A stretch of DNA of 64,000 nt from an uncultured Prevotella sp. (GTDB lineage: Bacteria > Bacteroidota > Bacteroidia > Bacteroidales > Bacteroidaceae), in assembly GCA_900541335.1 (NCBI GenBank), contig UQJC01000005.1:1-64000 (forward strand), written 5' to 3'. This document shows, one piece after another, positions 1 to 8,890 of the stretch; the stretch's first letter is position 1; each line of letters starts with the position of its first letter. The notes under the pieces are model-generated. The model saw only the letters and a list, made by a program, of their open reading frames with translations. It was not told the DNA's origin and searched no databases. Both the position numbers and the translations under genes were made by a program.

Positions 1-55
1 CCAGCGACCACACGCCCCCCAGACGCGTACTCTAACCGGACTGAGCTACATCCCG
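1..55 (-). tRNA. tRNA-Pro (anticodon GGG), 3' part cut off by the window edge
   Basis: Read on the minus strand from 55, the sequence starts with acceptor strand CGGGATG, then TA, a D arm GCTC..GAGT with the GG of the D loop, and an anticodon arm with loop CTGGGGG. The anticodon is therefore GGG, read as proline. The variable loop begins before base 1, and the T arm and 3' end lie outside the window. The acceptor partner cannot be checked, so the call rests on the D and anticodon arms. Confidence 0.85.
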
Positions 56-254
56 TTTTGCGAGTGCAAAAGTAGAAAGAATTTTGAAATGTGCCAAACC
101 TTTTCGGGATAAAATCAGTTTCTGTGTGTAAAAAACGAGGGGTATGCTGGGTGTAATGGGGGAGAAACGGGGCGATTGTTGTGCTCTTTTATGAGTGTGG
201 AGCGGCTGAATGGCGACAGATATCTTTCCCTTCGCCTATTTGTTTTCGACTTCG

Positions 255-262
255 TACCTTTG
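255..262 (+). promoter_or_regulatory. Bacteroidetes-type -7 box upstream of the EamA transporter
   Basis: TACCTTTG matches the TAnnTTTG -7 consensus and lies 25 bases before the ATG at 288. A TTCG at 231-234 sits at the right distance for a weak -33 box (TTTG consensus). It supports the start at 288 over an in-frame ATG at 210, which would lie upstream of the promoter. Confidence 0.55.
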
Positions 263-287
263 CAACTCTAGAATAACAAACAATACA

Positions 288-1235
288 ATGCTAAACAATT
301 CAGTGAAAGGCGGCATCTTTGGCTGCATCTCTGCCGTGAGTTACGGCATGAACCCCCTTTGTGCACTTTACCTTTACCAGGAAGGATACCATTCTAATTC
401 TGTCCTGTTTTACCGTTTTCTCATCGGCTCCTTTGTGTTGGGCCTCCTGATGAAAGTGCAACGCAAGAGTTTTTCCTTGACTCGTCGTGAAACGGGAGTG
501 TTGGCATTGCTTGGTGGCTTGTTTGCCGTTTCTTCAGCCACTTTCTTTCTCAGTTTTCATTACATGGCTGCCGGCGTAGCTGCTACTTTGGTTTTCGCTT
601 ATCCCGTTTTTGTTGCCATTTTGATGGCCGTCTTTTTTCATGAAAGGTTGAAATGGCCCTCGTTGCTAGCCATCGCGCTTACTGTCGGGGGAATATCTCT
701 GCTTTATGAGGGAGATAATGGACAGCCGATTCGTACATTGGGCGTTGTGTTGATTCTTATTTCCGCTTTAACCTATGCCCTTTATATCATAGCAGTCAAT
801 CGGAGTGGCATCGTCATGTCTAGTGTTAAGCTGACCTTTTATGCCATGTTTTTCTGCTTGATATTTCTCACACTTTATGCCACGTTTACTCCAACAGGTA
901 GCATTCAGATGCATCATGGTGCGCGTGCTTGGTCGTTTGCCTTGCTTCTTGGCATTGTTCCGACAGTGATATCCCTTGTATTTATGGCCATGGCGATTCG
1001 TTGTATTGGTTCGACCTCGACGGCCATCATGGGTGCGCTCGAACCTGTTACTGCCATTATTGTCGGCGTTACACTTTTTGGTGAAGTGCTGACTCCGCGA
1101 CTCTTGTCTGGTATCCTGCTTATTCTTTTCTCGGTGATGTTAATCATTCTCGACAGTCGTTTGCGTCGAGCATTGTCGAATGTTTGTGTTGTGAAACGTG
1201 GAAAACTGATGGTGAAACGGATGATGTGGAAATAA
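288..1235 (+). CDS. DMT/EamA family transporter
   Basis: This is a 315-residue inner-membrane protein made almost entirely of hydrophobic segments, about ten, in two halves. Each half resembles an EamA domain, the fold of the drug/metabolite transporter superfamily. The second half shows the typical GALEPVTAI stretch near the last helices. Members export or import small metabolites, amino acids or drugs; the substrate cannot be read from sequence. The ORF is open from an ATG at 210, but the start at 288 (MLNNSVKGG) is preferred because a promoter box lies at 255-262 and the first helix follows directly. It appears monocistronic, followed by a hairpin terminator at 1256-1308. The C-terminal tail after the last helix is basic. 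Confidence 0.85.
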   Translation: MLNNSVKGGIFGCISAVSYGMNPLCALYLYQEGYHSNSVLFYRFLIGSFVLGLLMKVQRKSFSLTRRETGVLALLGGLFAVSSATFFLSFHYMAAGVAATLVFAYPVFVAILMAVFFHERLKWPSLLAIALTVGGISLLYEGDNGQPIRTLGVVLILISALTYALYIIAVNRSGIVMSSVKLTFYAMFFCLIFLTLYATFTPTGSIQMHHGARAWSFALLLGIVPTVISLVFMAMAIRCIGSTSTAIMGALEPVTAIIVGVTLFGEVLTPRLLSGILLILFSVMLIILDSRLRRALSNVCVVKRGKLMVKRMMWK

Positions 1236-1255
1236 TATTTCTTCCAAAGTAAAGT

Positions 1256-1308
1256 AAGCCCCCAGGTCCTTGTGTTACATCGTGTAGCGCAAGTACTTTG
1301 GGGCTTTT
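1256..1308 (+). terminator. Rho-independent terminator after the EamA transporter
   Basis: AAGCCCC at 1256-1262 pairs with GGGGCTT at 1300-1306, followed by further T residues. The inner part is an imperfect extension of the stem. It lies 20 bases after the stop codon of the transporter gene. Confidence 0.6.
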
Positions 1309-1479
1309 GCACTTTTTGCGGGAACGTATTGACTTTGGAAATGAGTCTTTCAAATCAAGGGAAGTATTCTTGCTTGATTTGTTCGCTTTTTAGAATGCAT
1401 TGATGGATCTTTGTGCTCCGTCGTGCGTCTTTCACAACATATCCTTTGTCAATTCGTTTTCCAACTATCTACTAAGCAC

Positions 1480-1487
1480 TATCTTTG
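1480..1487 (+). promoter_or_regulatory. -7 box immediately before cysC
   Basis: TATCTTTG fits TAnnTTTG and ends only seven bases before the ATG at 1495. A TTTT at 1457-1460 is a weak -33 match. If used, the transcript would begin within a few bases of the start codon and be nearly leaderless. Confidence 0.45.
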
Positions 1488-1494
1488 CACCGAT

Positions 1495-2091
1495 ATGAAA
1501 CAACAAGAAAATATTTATCCCGTGTTCGACCGCATGTTGAGTCGTCAGGACAAGGAAGAGTTGTTGCACCAACGTGGTGTGATGCTCTGGTTTACGGGAC
1601 TGAGTGGCTCTGGTAAGAGTACGGTAGCGATTGCGTTAGAACGCGAACTTCATCGTCGAGGCTTGCTTTGTCGCATCCTTGATGGGGATAATATCCGTTC
1701 GGGAATCAATGCCAACCTCGGTTTTTCAGAAGAGGACCGTCGCGAAAATATCCGCCGCATTGCCGAAGTTGCCAAGCTCTTTGTCGATACGGGTATCATT
1801 ACCATTGCCGCCTTTATCAGTCCGACGGAAGAGTTGCGCCAGTTGGCCGCTCAAATCATCGGGGCTGATGATTTTAAGGAAGTGTATATTTCCACGCCCT
1901 TGGAAGAGTGTGAACGTCGAGACGTGAAGGGACTTTATGCACGGGCTCGTAAGGGCGAAGTGAAGAACTTTACAGGCATTTCAGCTCCCTTTGAAGCTCC
2001 GGCAAATCCAGCCCTTGCGCTCGATACCTCTCACCTTAAACTAGAGGAAAGTGTGGAGGCCTTGCTTCGTTTGCTTGGTCTCGAACCGTAA
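1495..2091 (+). CDS. cysC: Adenylylsulfate (APS) kinase
   Basis: CysC phosphorylates adenosine 5'-phosphosulfate with ATP to give PAPS, the activated sulfate used for sulfonation or reduction. The 198-residue protein has a P-loop GLSGSGKST at residues 35-43 and the LDGDNIR and FISP motifs characteristic of APS kinases; length matches free-standing CysC. The ORF is open upstream to 1411, but the ATG at 1495 gives MKQQENIYPVF, like Bacteroides CysC N-termini. It is free-standing and not fused to CysN. cysQ and an SLC13 anion transporter lie downstream on the same strand and cysD is convergent at 7887-8798, so the group probably supplies and recycles PAPS. tsaE and a GH20 gene are interposed. 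Confidence 0.93.
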   Translation: MKQQENIYPVFDRMLSRQDKEELLHQRGVMLWFTGLSGSGKSTVAIALERELHRRGLLCRILDGDNIRSGINANLGFSEEDRRENIRRIAEVAKLFVDTGIITIAAFISPTEELRQLAAQIIGADDFKEVYISTPLEECERRDVKGLYARARKGEVKNFTGISAPFEAPANPALALDTSHLKLEESVEALLRLLGLEP

Positions 2092-2312
2092 TATGTTTCA
2101 AGGTGCGGTCGCGTAATATAAAGCTCTTATAGGGGCAGTTTAGCCCCAATCTTTCTTTCAAAAGACAGGTTCTAATCATTGATTCGTTGAAGGGTCAGTG
2201 GAGTGAAATGTTCATTCTTGAATTTGGGATCATTCCCATTCACTTTTTCAACCCTCTACTCTTCAACTGGTATTTTTAGAAATGTCTTCCATTTATTTCA
2301 ATCCTAACTCTT

Positions 2313-2726
2313 ATGGAAATTCGTATCCAATCACTCGAAGAAATGCCAGCTGCGGCTGAAGCCTTTATTCAGGCGATGGACCAAAGCACCGTTTTTGCTT
2401 TTTATGGCAAGATGGGAGCTGGCAAGACAACTTTTATCAAGGCTGTATGTGAGGCCCTCGGCGTGACAGACATTGTCAACTCGCCGACTTTCAGCATTGT
2501 CAATGAATATCGCTCTGACGAAACGGGCGAATTGATTTACCATTTTGATTTCTACCGCATTAAGAAGCTGGACGAAGTGTATGATATGGGTTACGAAGAT
2601 TACTTCTACTCTGGTGCACTTTGTTTCATTGAATGGCCTGAACTCATTGAGGATGTATTGCCGGGTGACGCTGTGCGTGTAACCTTGGACGAAAATGAAG
2701 ACGGTAGCCGTACGCTGAGTTTCTAA
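2313..2726 (+). CDS. tsaE: tRNA threonylcarbamoyladenosine biosynthesis ATPase TsaE
   Basis: TsaE is the P-loop ATPase that works with TsaB and TsaD to transfer threonylcarbamoyl to A37 of ANN-decoding tRNAs in the cytoplasm. The 137-residue protein is the usual family length. It has Walker A GKMGAGKT at residues 32-39, the family signature [11 protein letters not shown], and HFDFYRI near residues 82-88. The ATG at 2313 is the only sensible start. It lies 221 bases after cysC and only 18 bases before the preferred start of the GH20 gene, so it probably shares a transcript with the latter. No functional tie to the sulfate genes is expected; tsaE genes are commonly placed in unrelated operons. 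Confidence 0.93.
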   Translation: MEIRIQSLEEMPAAAEAFIQAMDQSTVFAFYGKMGAGKTTFIKAVCEALGVTDIVNSPTFSIVNEYRSDETGELIYHFDFYRIKKLDEVYDMGYEDYFYSGALCFIEWPELIEDVLPGDAVRVTLDENEDGSRTLSF

Positions 2727-2744
2727 ACCCATATGTCTGTTTGC

Positions 2745-4916
2745 ATGAAAACACTTCTCACGTTGACTTTCTCGTTCCTGTCGCTCGGACTTTTTGCCCA
2801 AACGGCAAGTCGTATGCAGGATCTTACCGCTGAACAAAAGGCGGATGCTAAAGATATTAAGCTTACGGGTACGCTCTCAACCAAGGGTAATTCCGATTTT
2901 CGCCAGTTGCGTGACCTTTGTTGGCAACTTCAAAAGGTGGACCTTGGTATGGCCGATTGTCCAGCTGTACCCAATAATGCGTTTCATTCGCGTCGCAAAC
3001 TCCAAACGGTTGTTTTGCCCGAGAATGTGCAGACCATTGGTACCCATGCATTCTTCGCTTGCCGTGGATTGCGTTACATTACCCTTCCGAAGTCTTTGAA
3101 ACGTGTGGGTGATGCTGCCTTCTCTTCCTGCGATTCGCTCGAAGAAATTGTTATTGAGGGAAATCCCGTTTTGGGTGACTTTGCGTTTGCCCGTCTACCT
3201 CGACTCAAGACTGTACGTGTCCTTTCTCCAGTGCCTCCTGCTGCAGGCTCCTTCGCTTTCTATGGTTTAGACCGTAAAAAGGTGAAACTTATCGTGCCGA
3301 AGGGTTCAGAGGTGAAGTATCGCAAGGCTGAGGGCTGGAAGGATTTCTATAGTAATCCGATAGCTGCCAACGGCATTTGCAATCCCCAACAATCGCTCAT
3401 GCCCGCACCTGCAGAATTGCAACAAACCGATGGCGAGAGCCTTAAGGTCTTGGCAAAATGGGAAGTACAGTCAGTTGCCGGACTAGAAAACGAATGTGCT
3501 CATGCCGAGCGCATTCTTCGCGAACGTCTGCCTTTGCCCAAGGAAGCTCGTCGCAAGGGTAAGGCAATCCTTTACCTTGAGCTTGACAAGAGCCTCAGTG
3601 ATCCCGAAGCCTACACGTTGACTATCAAGGGACAGGAAGTACACATCAAGGGACAGACAGCTACTGGTGTATTCTACGGACTCATGACTTTCGACCAGCT
3701 GCTTCGCGATAACGCGACAGCTCAGTGTTGTGAAGTGATTCCCGCTCTGCGCATTGCTGACCAACCCCGCACACACATCCGTGAGCTGATGGTGGATCCT
3801 TGTCGCATTTTCATTCCCTTTGAGGAACTGAAGGCGTTCATTCCTGAAATGGCACGTTATAAGCTCAATGCGATTCATCTCCACCTGGTTGATGATCAGG
3901 CTTGGCGTATCGAAATCAAAAAGTATCCTCGCTTGACGGAAGTATCGTCTGCCCGCGTTGGAATGGATGATATGCAAATCCCCGTGAGTGGTTATTATAC
4001 GCAGGAACAGCTTCGCGAACTTGTAGCCTTTGCGGCTAAATACCATATCCAGGTTATCCCTGAGATTGAAATGCCTGGTCATGAGGTGGCAGCTATTCAT
4101 GCTTATCCCGAGCTGACCTGTCACGCTAAGCAAGTGCCCATTCGCACGACTTGCGGTGTGTCTAACGAGCTGCTTTGCCCGAGCAATGAGTTTACGTACG
4201 AGTTTCTCGGCAATGTTTTTGCAGAACTCGCTACTGTATTCCCCTCTCCTTATGTTCACCTCGGTGGTGATGAGGCCGGTATGCCTGCACTCGATTGTTG
4301 GACTAGTTGTCCGAAGTGTCAGAGTCTCAAGAAGAAGCTCGGCATTACTACGACCGACCGCTCAGAGAACTGGCGCTTGCAAGAGTACATGTTTAACCGT
4401 GTAATTGATACGTTGCGTACCCGTCACCAGAAGGTGCCCATGTTCTGGTATGAAACAGACTTCAAGAAGATACAACCGGGGTGTGTCACCTTTGCTTGGC
4501 GTCACGGCCTGACCCGTGCGGCCATCGATGCAGCCGTGGCTAACAATGCCAAGATTATGCTCTGTCCGGGTGAACATTGCTATCTAGATTATCCTATGGC
4601 ACAGGGCGATATGCCTGAAGTAAATTGGGGAATGCCTGTGACGCCGCTCAAACGGACGTATGAACTCGATCCCTCGTGGGGGATGGGTGAGGAATTTGAA
4701 AAGAACAATCTCTTTGGTGTGGCTGGTACCCTCTGGAGCGAATGTATTACTTCGCCCGAGCGTATTTACTACATGGCTTACCCTCGTGCACTCGCACTGG
4801 CCGAAGTAGGCTGGAGTCCAGCTCCCGTACGTTCATGGGAAGGTTTCGTGAAAAGATTGACTCCTACGTTGCGTGACATGCACCAACGTGGTATTTCCTT
4901 CTCTATGGAGTTTTAA
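2745..4916 (+). CDS. Secreted beta-N-acetylhexosaminidase (GH20) with N-terminal BspA-like leucine-rich repeats
   Basis: The enzyme should cleave terminal beta-linked GlcNAc or GalNAc from host or microbial glycans outside the cytoplasm. Numbering from an alternative ATG at 2733, residues 5-23 form a signal peptide ending in LGLFAQ. Residues about 85-205 carry LRR_5/BspA-type repeats (for example LPENVQTIGTHAFFAC). Residues about 222-340 fit the GH20b domain, and about 345-700 the catalytic barrel with the HLGGDEAG motif, whose Asp513-Glu514 pair is the substrate-assisted catalytic couple. The start at 2745 (MKTLLTLT) is preferred because it gives a compact signal peptide; 2733 remains possible. 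No lipobox is seen. The LRR part is an unusual companion for a GH20 enzyme and could mediate adhesion. Substrate linkage is not determinable. Confidence 0.88.
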   Translation: MKTLLTLTFSFLSLGLFAQTASRMQDLTAEQKADAKDIKLTGTLSTKGNSDFRQLRDLCWQLQKVDLGMADCPAVPNNAFHSRRKLQTVVLPENVQTIGTHAFFACRGLRYITLPKSLKRVGDAAFSSCDSLEEIVIEGNPVLGDFAFARLPRLKTVRVLSPVPPAAGSFAFYGLDRKKVKLIVPKGSEVKYRKAEGWKDFYSNPIAANGICNPQQSLMPAPAELQQTDGESLKVLAKWEVQSVAGLENECAHAERILRERLPLPKEARRKGKAILYLELDKSLSDPEAYTLTIKGQEVHIKGQTATGVFYGLMTFDQLLRDNATAQCCEVIPALRIADQPRTHIRELMVDPCRIFIPFEELKAFIPEMARYKLNAIHLHLVDDQAWRIEIKKYPRLTEVSSARVGMDDMQIPVSGYYTQEQLRELVAFAAKYHIQVIPEIEMPGHEVAAIHAYPELTCHAKQVPIRTTCGVSNELLCPSNEFTYEFLGNVFAELATVFPSPYVHLGGDEAGMPALDCWTSCPKCQSLKKKLGITTTDRSENWRLQEYMFNRVIDTLRTRHQKVPMFWYETDFKKIQPGCVTFAWRHGLTRAAIDAAVANNAKIMLCPGEHCYLDYPMAQGDMPEVNWGMPVTPLKRTYELDPSWGMGEEFEKNNLFGVAGTLWSECITSPERIYYMAYPRALALAEVGWSPAPVRSWEGFVKRLTPTLRDMHQRGISFSMEF

Positions 4917-5034
4917 GGTGTGGATCGTTCCGAAGGGAAAATTATGGATGGGGTAGGGAGTAATTTCTATAGCGTGTAACCCTTCGCTTGGGGCATTCTC
5001 CTTTCCTTATTCCTTTATCAAATTTCAAATATCG

Positions 5035-5826
5035 ATGAATATCCAAGAAACAATCCAGGCAGCTGCTATTCAAGCGGGCGCTGCAATCATGGAAATCTAT
5101 ACCCATCCTGAAACCGACTGGGAAGTAGAGCGTAAGGCGGATAACTCTCCGTTGACCTTAGCTGATCGCCGTTCGCATGCAGTCATCGCTCCCATCCTTG
5201 AAGCAACAGGTATTCCCGTGCTGAGTGAAGAGGGCATCCATTTGCCTTACGAAGCTCGCAAGGACTGGAAACAGCTTTGGGTTGTTGATCCGCTTGATGG
5301 TACCAAGGAATTTTTGAAGCGCAATGACGAATTTACGGTCAATATTGCCTTGGTTGAAAATGGTACTCCCATTTTGGGCGTAATCTACGTACCCGCGCTT
5401 TATCGCCTCTATTGGGGTGAAGTAGGCCAAGGGGCTTGGGTGGCAGATGTAGACCGCGAAACGCTCGCCGTCGGAGTGGCACGAGCACTCCCCACAGAAG
5501 ACCTAAATCAGTCCCATCCCTGCAGAGTGGTCGCTTCGCGTTCACATCTGTCAGAAGCCACCCAAAGCTTTATCAATAACCTGGAACAGCAGTACGGTGC
5601 GGTCGAGACAGTTAGTGCGGGCAGTTCGCTGAAACTTTGCCTCGTCGCTGCGGGGCAGGCAGACGTTTATCCTCGTTTGGCTCCTACTATGGAATGGGAC
5701 ACTGCAGCGGGGCATGCCATAGCAGTCGCGGCAGGCTGTGAGGTTGTGGATGCAGAGACGGGGCAGCCCTTGCACTATAATAAGGAAGACTTGCACAATC
5801 CTTTCTTCCTCGTCAAGCGTTCGTAA
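5035..5826 (+). CDS. cysQ: 3'(2'),5'-bisphosphate nucleotidase
   Basis: CysQ hydrolyses PAP, the by-product of PAPS use, to AMP, and so relieves inhibition of sulfotransferases and PAPS reductase. The 263-residue protein has the inositol-monophosphatase fold signatures: LSEEG at residues 63-67, the metal-binding DPLDGTKEF at 85-93, and a C-terminal EWDTAAGHAI that supplies the last metal ligand. Length matches bacterial CysQ. It begins 118 bases after the GH20 gene and is followed after 132 bases by the SLC13 transporter on the same strand. Together with cysC and cysD this implies active PAPS turnover. An inositol monophosphatase is the main alternative, made less likely by context and by the CysQ-like KEF after the DG motif. 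Confidence 0.92.
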   Translation: MNIQETIQAAAIQAGAAIMEIYTHPETDWEVERKADNSPLTLADRRSHAVIAPILEATGIPVLSEEGIHLPYEARKDWKQLWVVDPLDGTKEFLKRNDEFTVNIALVENGTPILGVIYVPALYRLYWGEVGQGAWVADVDRETLAVGVARALPTEDLNQSHPCRVVASRSHLSEATQSFINNLEQQYGAVETVSAGSSLKLCLVAAGQADVYPRLAPTMEWDTAAGHAIAVAAGCEVVDAETGQPLHYNKEDLHNPFFLVKRS

Positions 5827-5958
5827 TTTGCCAACAGAAGCCTGCTTCCGTTGTGAGGCAAGCTCTTCACAAGCTATACTTCTAATTGGGGCGGGTATGT
5901 TCCTAGGTAACAGCCCGTCTCTTTTTCTTTTATCTTTTCCCATCGCTTCGTTTCGCGT

Positions 5959-7515
5959 ATGAGTTTTACTCCCCTGTTTGTACTTCTGGTTCTCTTCTTT
6001 ATCATTCTTGCTCTGATCAAGGATCGTATGCGTCCCGGCCTCGTATTGTTGTCGGGAGCCGTTGTTTTTCTTTGTGCTGGCATTTTGACCCCGAAAGAGT
6101 TACTCGAAGGCTTTTCCAATAAAGGCATGATGACTGTGGCCCTGCTCTTCTTGGTCAGTGAGGGAGTGCGGAGGTCAGGATTGCTCGAAACCCTATTGCG
6201 CAATCTGTTACCGAAAGGGAAAACGGGGGTAACGGCTGTGCAAATACGCATGCTGCCTATCGTTTCGTTGATTTCAGCCTTCCTTAATAACACGCCTGTG
6301 GTGGTTATTTTTGCTCCCATGATTAAACGCTGGGCTGAGAAGCATCGATTAGCTCCGACAAAACTCTTGATACCTTTGTCGTATGCCACTATCCTTGGCG
6401 GAGTGTGTACCCTCATTGGTACGAGTACGAACCTCGTGATTCATGGCATGGTCATCGAGGCAGGCTATTCGGGATTTGGTATGTTCGAACTTGGCAAGGT
6501 AGGATTGGTCGTATGTTTGCTCGGGCTCATTTATCTTTTTGTCTTTTCACCTCGGTTGCTGCCTGCTAATCGCGAAGATCGGGATGCGCTCACTTCGACT
6601 GAAGAGCGCGACAAGGGGTTGCACCGGGTGGAAGTTGTGCTTGGTGCTCGCTTTCCCGCCATCAACAAGCGCGTGTTTGATTTCGATTTCAAACGTAAGT
6701 ACGGTGCTACGCTGTTGGAATTGCGACGGGGCGGTACGACCCTAATTATGCACGATATGCGTAGGGAACGCTTTCGTGAAGGCGATACGTTAGTATTGCT
6801 GACCGACGATACCTTCATGCAGAACTGGGGGGACTCCTCATTTTTCTTGATGGTGTCGAACGGTAAGGAGGCAGAGCCTGCTTTGCCCGTGTGGAAACGT
6901 TGGCTTAGTGTCGGTTTGTTGTTGCTGATGATTGTCGGGGCTACCATAGGCGAGTTGCCCGCCGTGCGGGAAGCTTTTCCCAAGATGAAGTTGGATATGT
7001 TCTTCTTCGTCTCGGTGGTGACTATTTTAATGGCCTGGTTGCAAATATTTCCAGCCCGTAAATACACCAAATATATTTCTTGGGACATCTTGGTGACCAT
7101 AGCTTCAGCCTTTGCCATTAGCAAAGCGATGCAAAACTCTGGAATGGCCGATGCGGTTGCCGCCTGGACCGTAGGGCTGAGTCAGAATTATAGCCCGGTT
7201 GTTCTTTTGGGTGTGGTATTTATCATTACCAACCTCTTTACCGAACTCATGACGAATAACGCGGCGGCAGCTTTGGCATTTCCCATTAGTTTGTCGATAG
7301 CGGAACACTTGAGCGTCAGCCCTATGCCGTTCTTCGTCACGATTTGTCTGGCGGCTTCGGCGAGTTTCAGCACTCCCATTGGCTATCAAACCAATCTCAT
7401 CGTGCAAGGTATCGGTAATTACCGTTTCGGTGATTTTGTTCGTGTGGGACTTCCTCTGAATCTCATGACATTGATTGTGGCCGTTACATTGGTACCATTG
7501 ATCTGGCCGTTTTAA
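5959..7515 (+). CDS. SLC13/DASS family anion (probably sulfate) transporter with a TrkA_C domain
   Basis: This is a 518-residue polytopic inner-membrane protein with the two-fold repeat of the divalent-anion:sodium symporter family. The first half carries a TSTNLVIHG motif and the second GYQTNLIVQG, the paired SNT-type substrate and sodium motifs. Between them, at about residues 215-290, lies a soluble TrkA_C-like (RCK_C) domain, LGARFPAINKRV onward, as in sulfate-linked bacterial members of the group. Eleven or so hydrophobic segments are visible. Its position directly after cysQ, in a group with cysC and opposite cysD, argues for sulfate or thiosulfate as substrate; dicarboxylates are the alternative. 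It ends 371 bases before the convergent cysD, with a bidirectional terminator between. Confidence 0.87.
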   Translation: MSFTPLFVLLVLFFIILALIKDRMRPGLVLLSGAVVFLCAGILTPKELLEGFSNKGMMTVALLFLVSEGVRRSGLLETLLRNLLPKGKTGVTAVQIRMLPIVSLISAFLNNTPVVVIFAPMIKRWAEKHRLAPTKLLIPLSYATILGGVCTLIGTSTNLVIHGMVIEAGYSGFGMFELGKVGLVVCLLGLIYLFVFSPRLLPANREDRDALTSTEERDKGLHRVEVVLGARFPAINKRVFDFDFKRKYGATLLELRRGGTTLIMHDMRRERFREGDTLVLLTDDTFMQNWGDSSFFLMVSNGKEAEPALPVWKRWLSVGLLLLMIVGATIGELPAVREAFPKMKLDMFFFVSVVTILMAWLQIFPARKYTKYISWDILVTIASAFAISKAMQNSGMADAVAAWTVGLSQNYSPVVLLGVVFIITNLFTELMTNNAAAALAFPISLSIAEHLSVSPMPFFVTICLAASASFSTPIGYQTNLIVQGIGNYRFGDFVRVGLPLNLMTLIVAVTLVPLIWPF

Positions 7516-7634
7516 GAACTGACGCGTGAACTCTTGAGTTCATTAATCATTGGATCGTAATTTGTTCCGATTGAGTGTAAGGTAGTTGTCTCTTTCTTTT
7601 TTGTTTTTCTCGAAAAACGTTTAGGACAGCATCG

Positions 7635-7718
7635 GCGACAGACGTAGGAGTACCAATACGGGACCCGAATTCTGCTGCGACAGACGTAGGAGTGCTTATA
7701 CGGTTGCCCCATTCCCCG
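7635..7718. repeat. Two-copy 42-bp tandem repeat in the SLC13-cysD intergenic region
   Basis: The 371-base gap between the SLC13 gene and cysD contains GCGACAGACGTAGGAGT at 7635-7651 and again at 7677-7693, exactly 42 bases apart. The rest of the unit is weakly conserved (a shared ATACGG follows each copy). No ORF or promoter is seen in the gap; a terminator follows at 7782-7825. Confidence 0.7.
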
Positions 7719-7781
7719 ATTCGAGGCTGTCGGGAATAAGTGGAGGTGTATACCAGTCATTTAGCCCAGCTTCAACCATAA

Positions 7782-7825
7782 AAAAGGCTGTCTGCATCAG
7801 TTTAACTTCATGCAGACAGCCTTTT
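7782..7825. terminator. Bidirectional terminator between SLC13 transporter and cysD
   Basis: A perfect 16-bp stem AAAAGGCTGTCTGCAT (7782-7797) pairs with 7810-7825 across a 12-base loop. A-rich and T-rich flanks allow it to end transcripts from both convergent genes. Confidence 0.85.
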
Positions 7826-7886
7826 GACTGTGGAAAAGTATGTTGTGTTTTCCACAAAGGAATACACTTTTGTATGTAAATGTGGG

Positions 7887-8798
7887 TTAGAAATATCCCT
7901 CGCGTTTCTTCTGTTCCATAGAAGCATCCTGGTCGAAGTCGATGACACGCGTGGTGCGTTCACTTTTGGTTGTAGTCATCATTTCTTCTACAATCTTTTC
8001 GATGGTGTCAGCTTCGCTCTCAATGGCACCCGTTAAAGGCCAGCAACCCAAGGTACGGAAGCGAATCTTACGCATCTCAATCTGGTCGCGGTACTGCTCG
8101 GGCAGGCGGTCGTCGTCTGGCATGATGAGCTGACCATCCAAATTGATGACGGGGCGTTCCTTGGCAAAATAGAGGGGCACGATGGGGATGTTCTCCAAAC
8201 GGATGTATTGCCAGATATCGAGCTCAGTCCAGTTAGAAAGCGGGAAGACGCGAATGCTCTCGCCCTTGTGAACACGGGCATTGTATGTATCCCAAAGTTC
8301 CGGACGTTGGTTCTTTGGATCCCACTGGTGGAATTGATCGCGGAAGGAGAAAATGCGCTCTTTGGCACGGCTCTTCTCTTCGTCACGACGGGCACCCCCA
8401 AAGGCTGCATCAAATTTGTGCTTGTCGAGGGCAGCAAGCAGGGCTTGCGTCTTCATCAAGTCTGTATGTACCTTAGAGCCGTGGGTAAACGGACCAACGC
8501 CAGCCTTGAAGGCCTCTTCGTTGCTTTCAACAATGAGATTCCAACCGTGTTCCTTGGCGTACCAATCGCGGAACGTCAGCATTTCCTTGAATTTCCATTT
8601 GGAGTCAATGTGCATCAAGGGGAAGGGGGGACGACCAGGAGCGAAAGCCTTCTCTGCCAGGCGTACCATGACGCTGGAATCCTTACCGATGCTGTAAAGC
8701 ATCACTGGATTCTCAAATTCCGCCGCCACTTCGCGGATGATGTGGATGGACTCGGCTTCGAGTTCTTTCAAGTGGCTGAGACTATAGTTTTCAGACAT
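7887..8798 (-). CDS. cysD: Sulfate adenylyltransferase subunit 2
   Basis: CysD is the catalytic half of ATP sulfurylase. It adenylates sulfate to APS, normally in complex with the GTPase CysN. The 303-residue protein matches the family length. It has the PP-loop SIGKDSS at residues 36-42, and typical downstream blocks such as [16 protein letters not shown] and [15 protein letters not shown]. The ORF extends upstream, but the ATG at 8798 ([10 protein letters not shown]) matches family N-termini and lies after a well-formed promoter at 8891-8922. In most bacteria and in Bacteroides cysN follows cysD directly. Here the stop is followed by a terminator and a convergent gene, so CysN must be elsewhere or absent. 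No truncation or frameshift is seen in CysD itself. Confidence 0.95.
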   Translation of the reverse strand: MSENYSLSHLKELEAESIHIIREVAAEFENPVMLYSIGKDSSVMVRLAEKAFAPGRPPFPLMHIDSKWKFKEMLTFRDWYAKEHGWNLIVESNEEAFKAGVGPFTHGSKVHTDLMKTQALLAALDKHKFDAAFGGARRDEEKSRAKERIFSFRDQFHQWDPKNQRPELWDTYNARVHKGESIRVFPLSNWTELDIWQYIRLENIPIVPLYFAKERPVINLDGQLIMPDDDRLPEQYRDQIEMRKIRFRTLGCWPLTGAIESEADTIEKIVEEMMTTTKSERTTRVIDFDQDASMEQKKREGYF

Positions 8799-8890
8799 AA
8801 TCGTAGGGTTGAAACAGGGGAAGGAAAGCGGGCTTCCCAAACCGACGAACCGAAATGGCGGGTCAATATCCCCAGTCGTATTAAGTGGCG

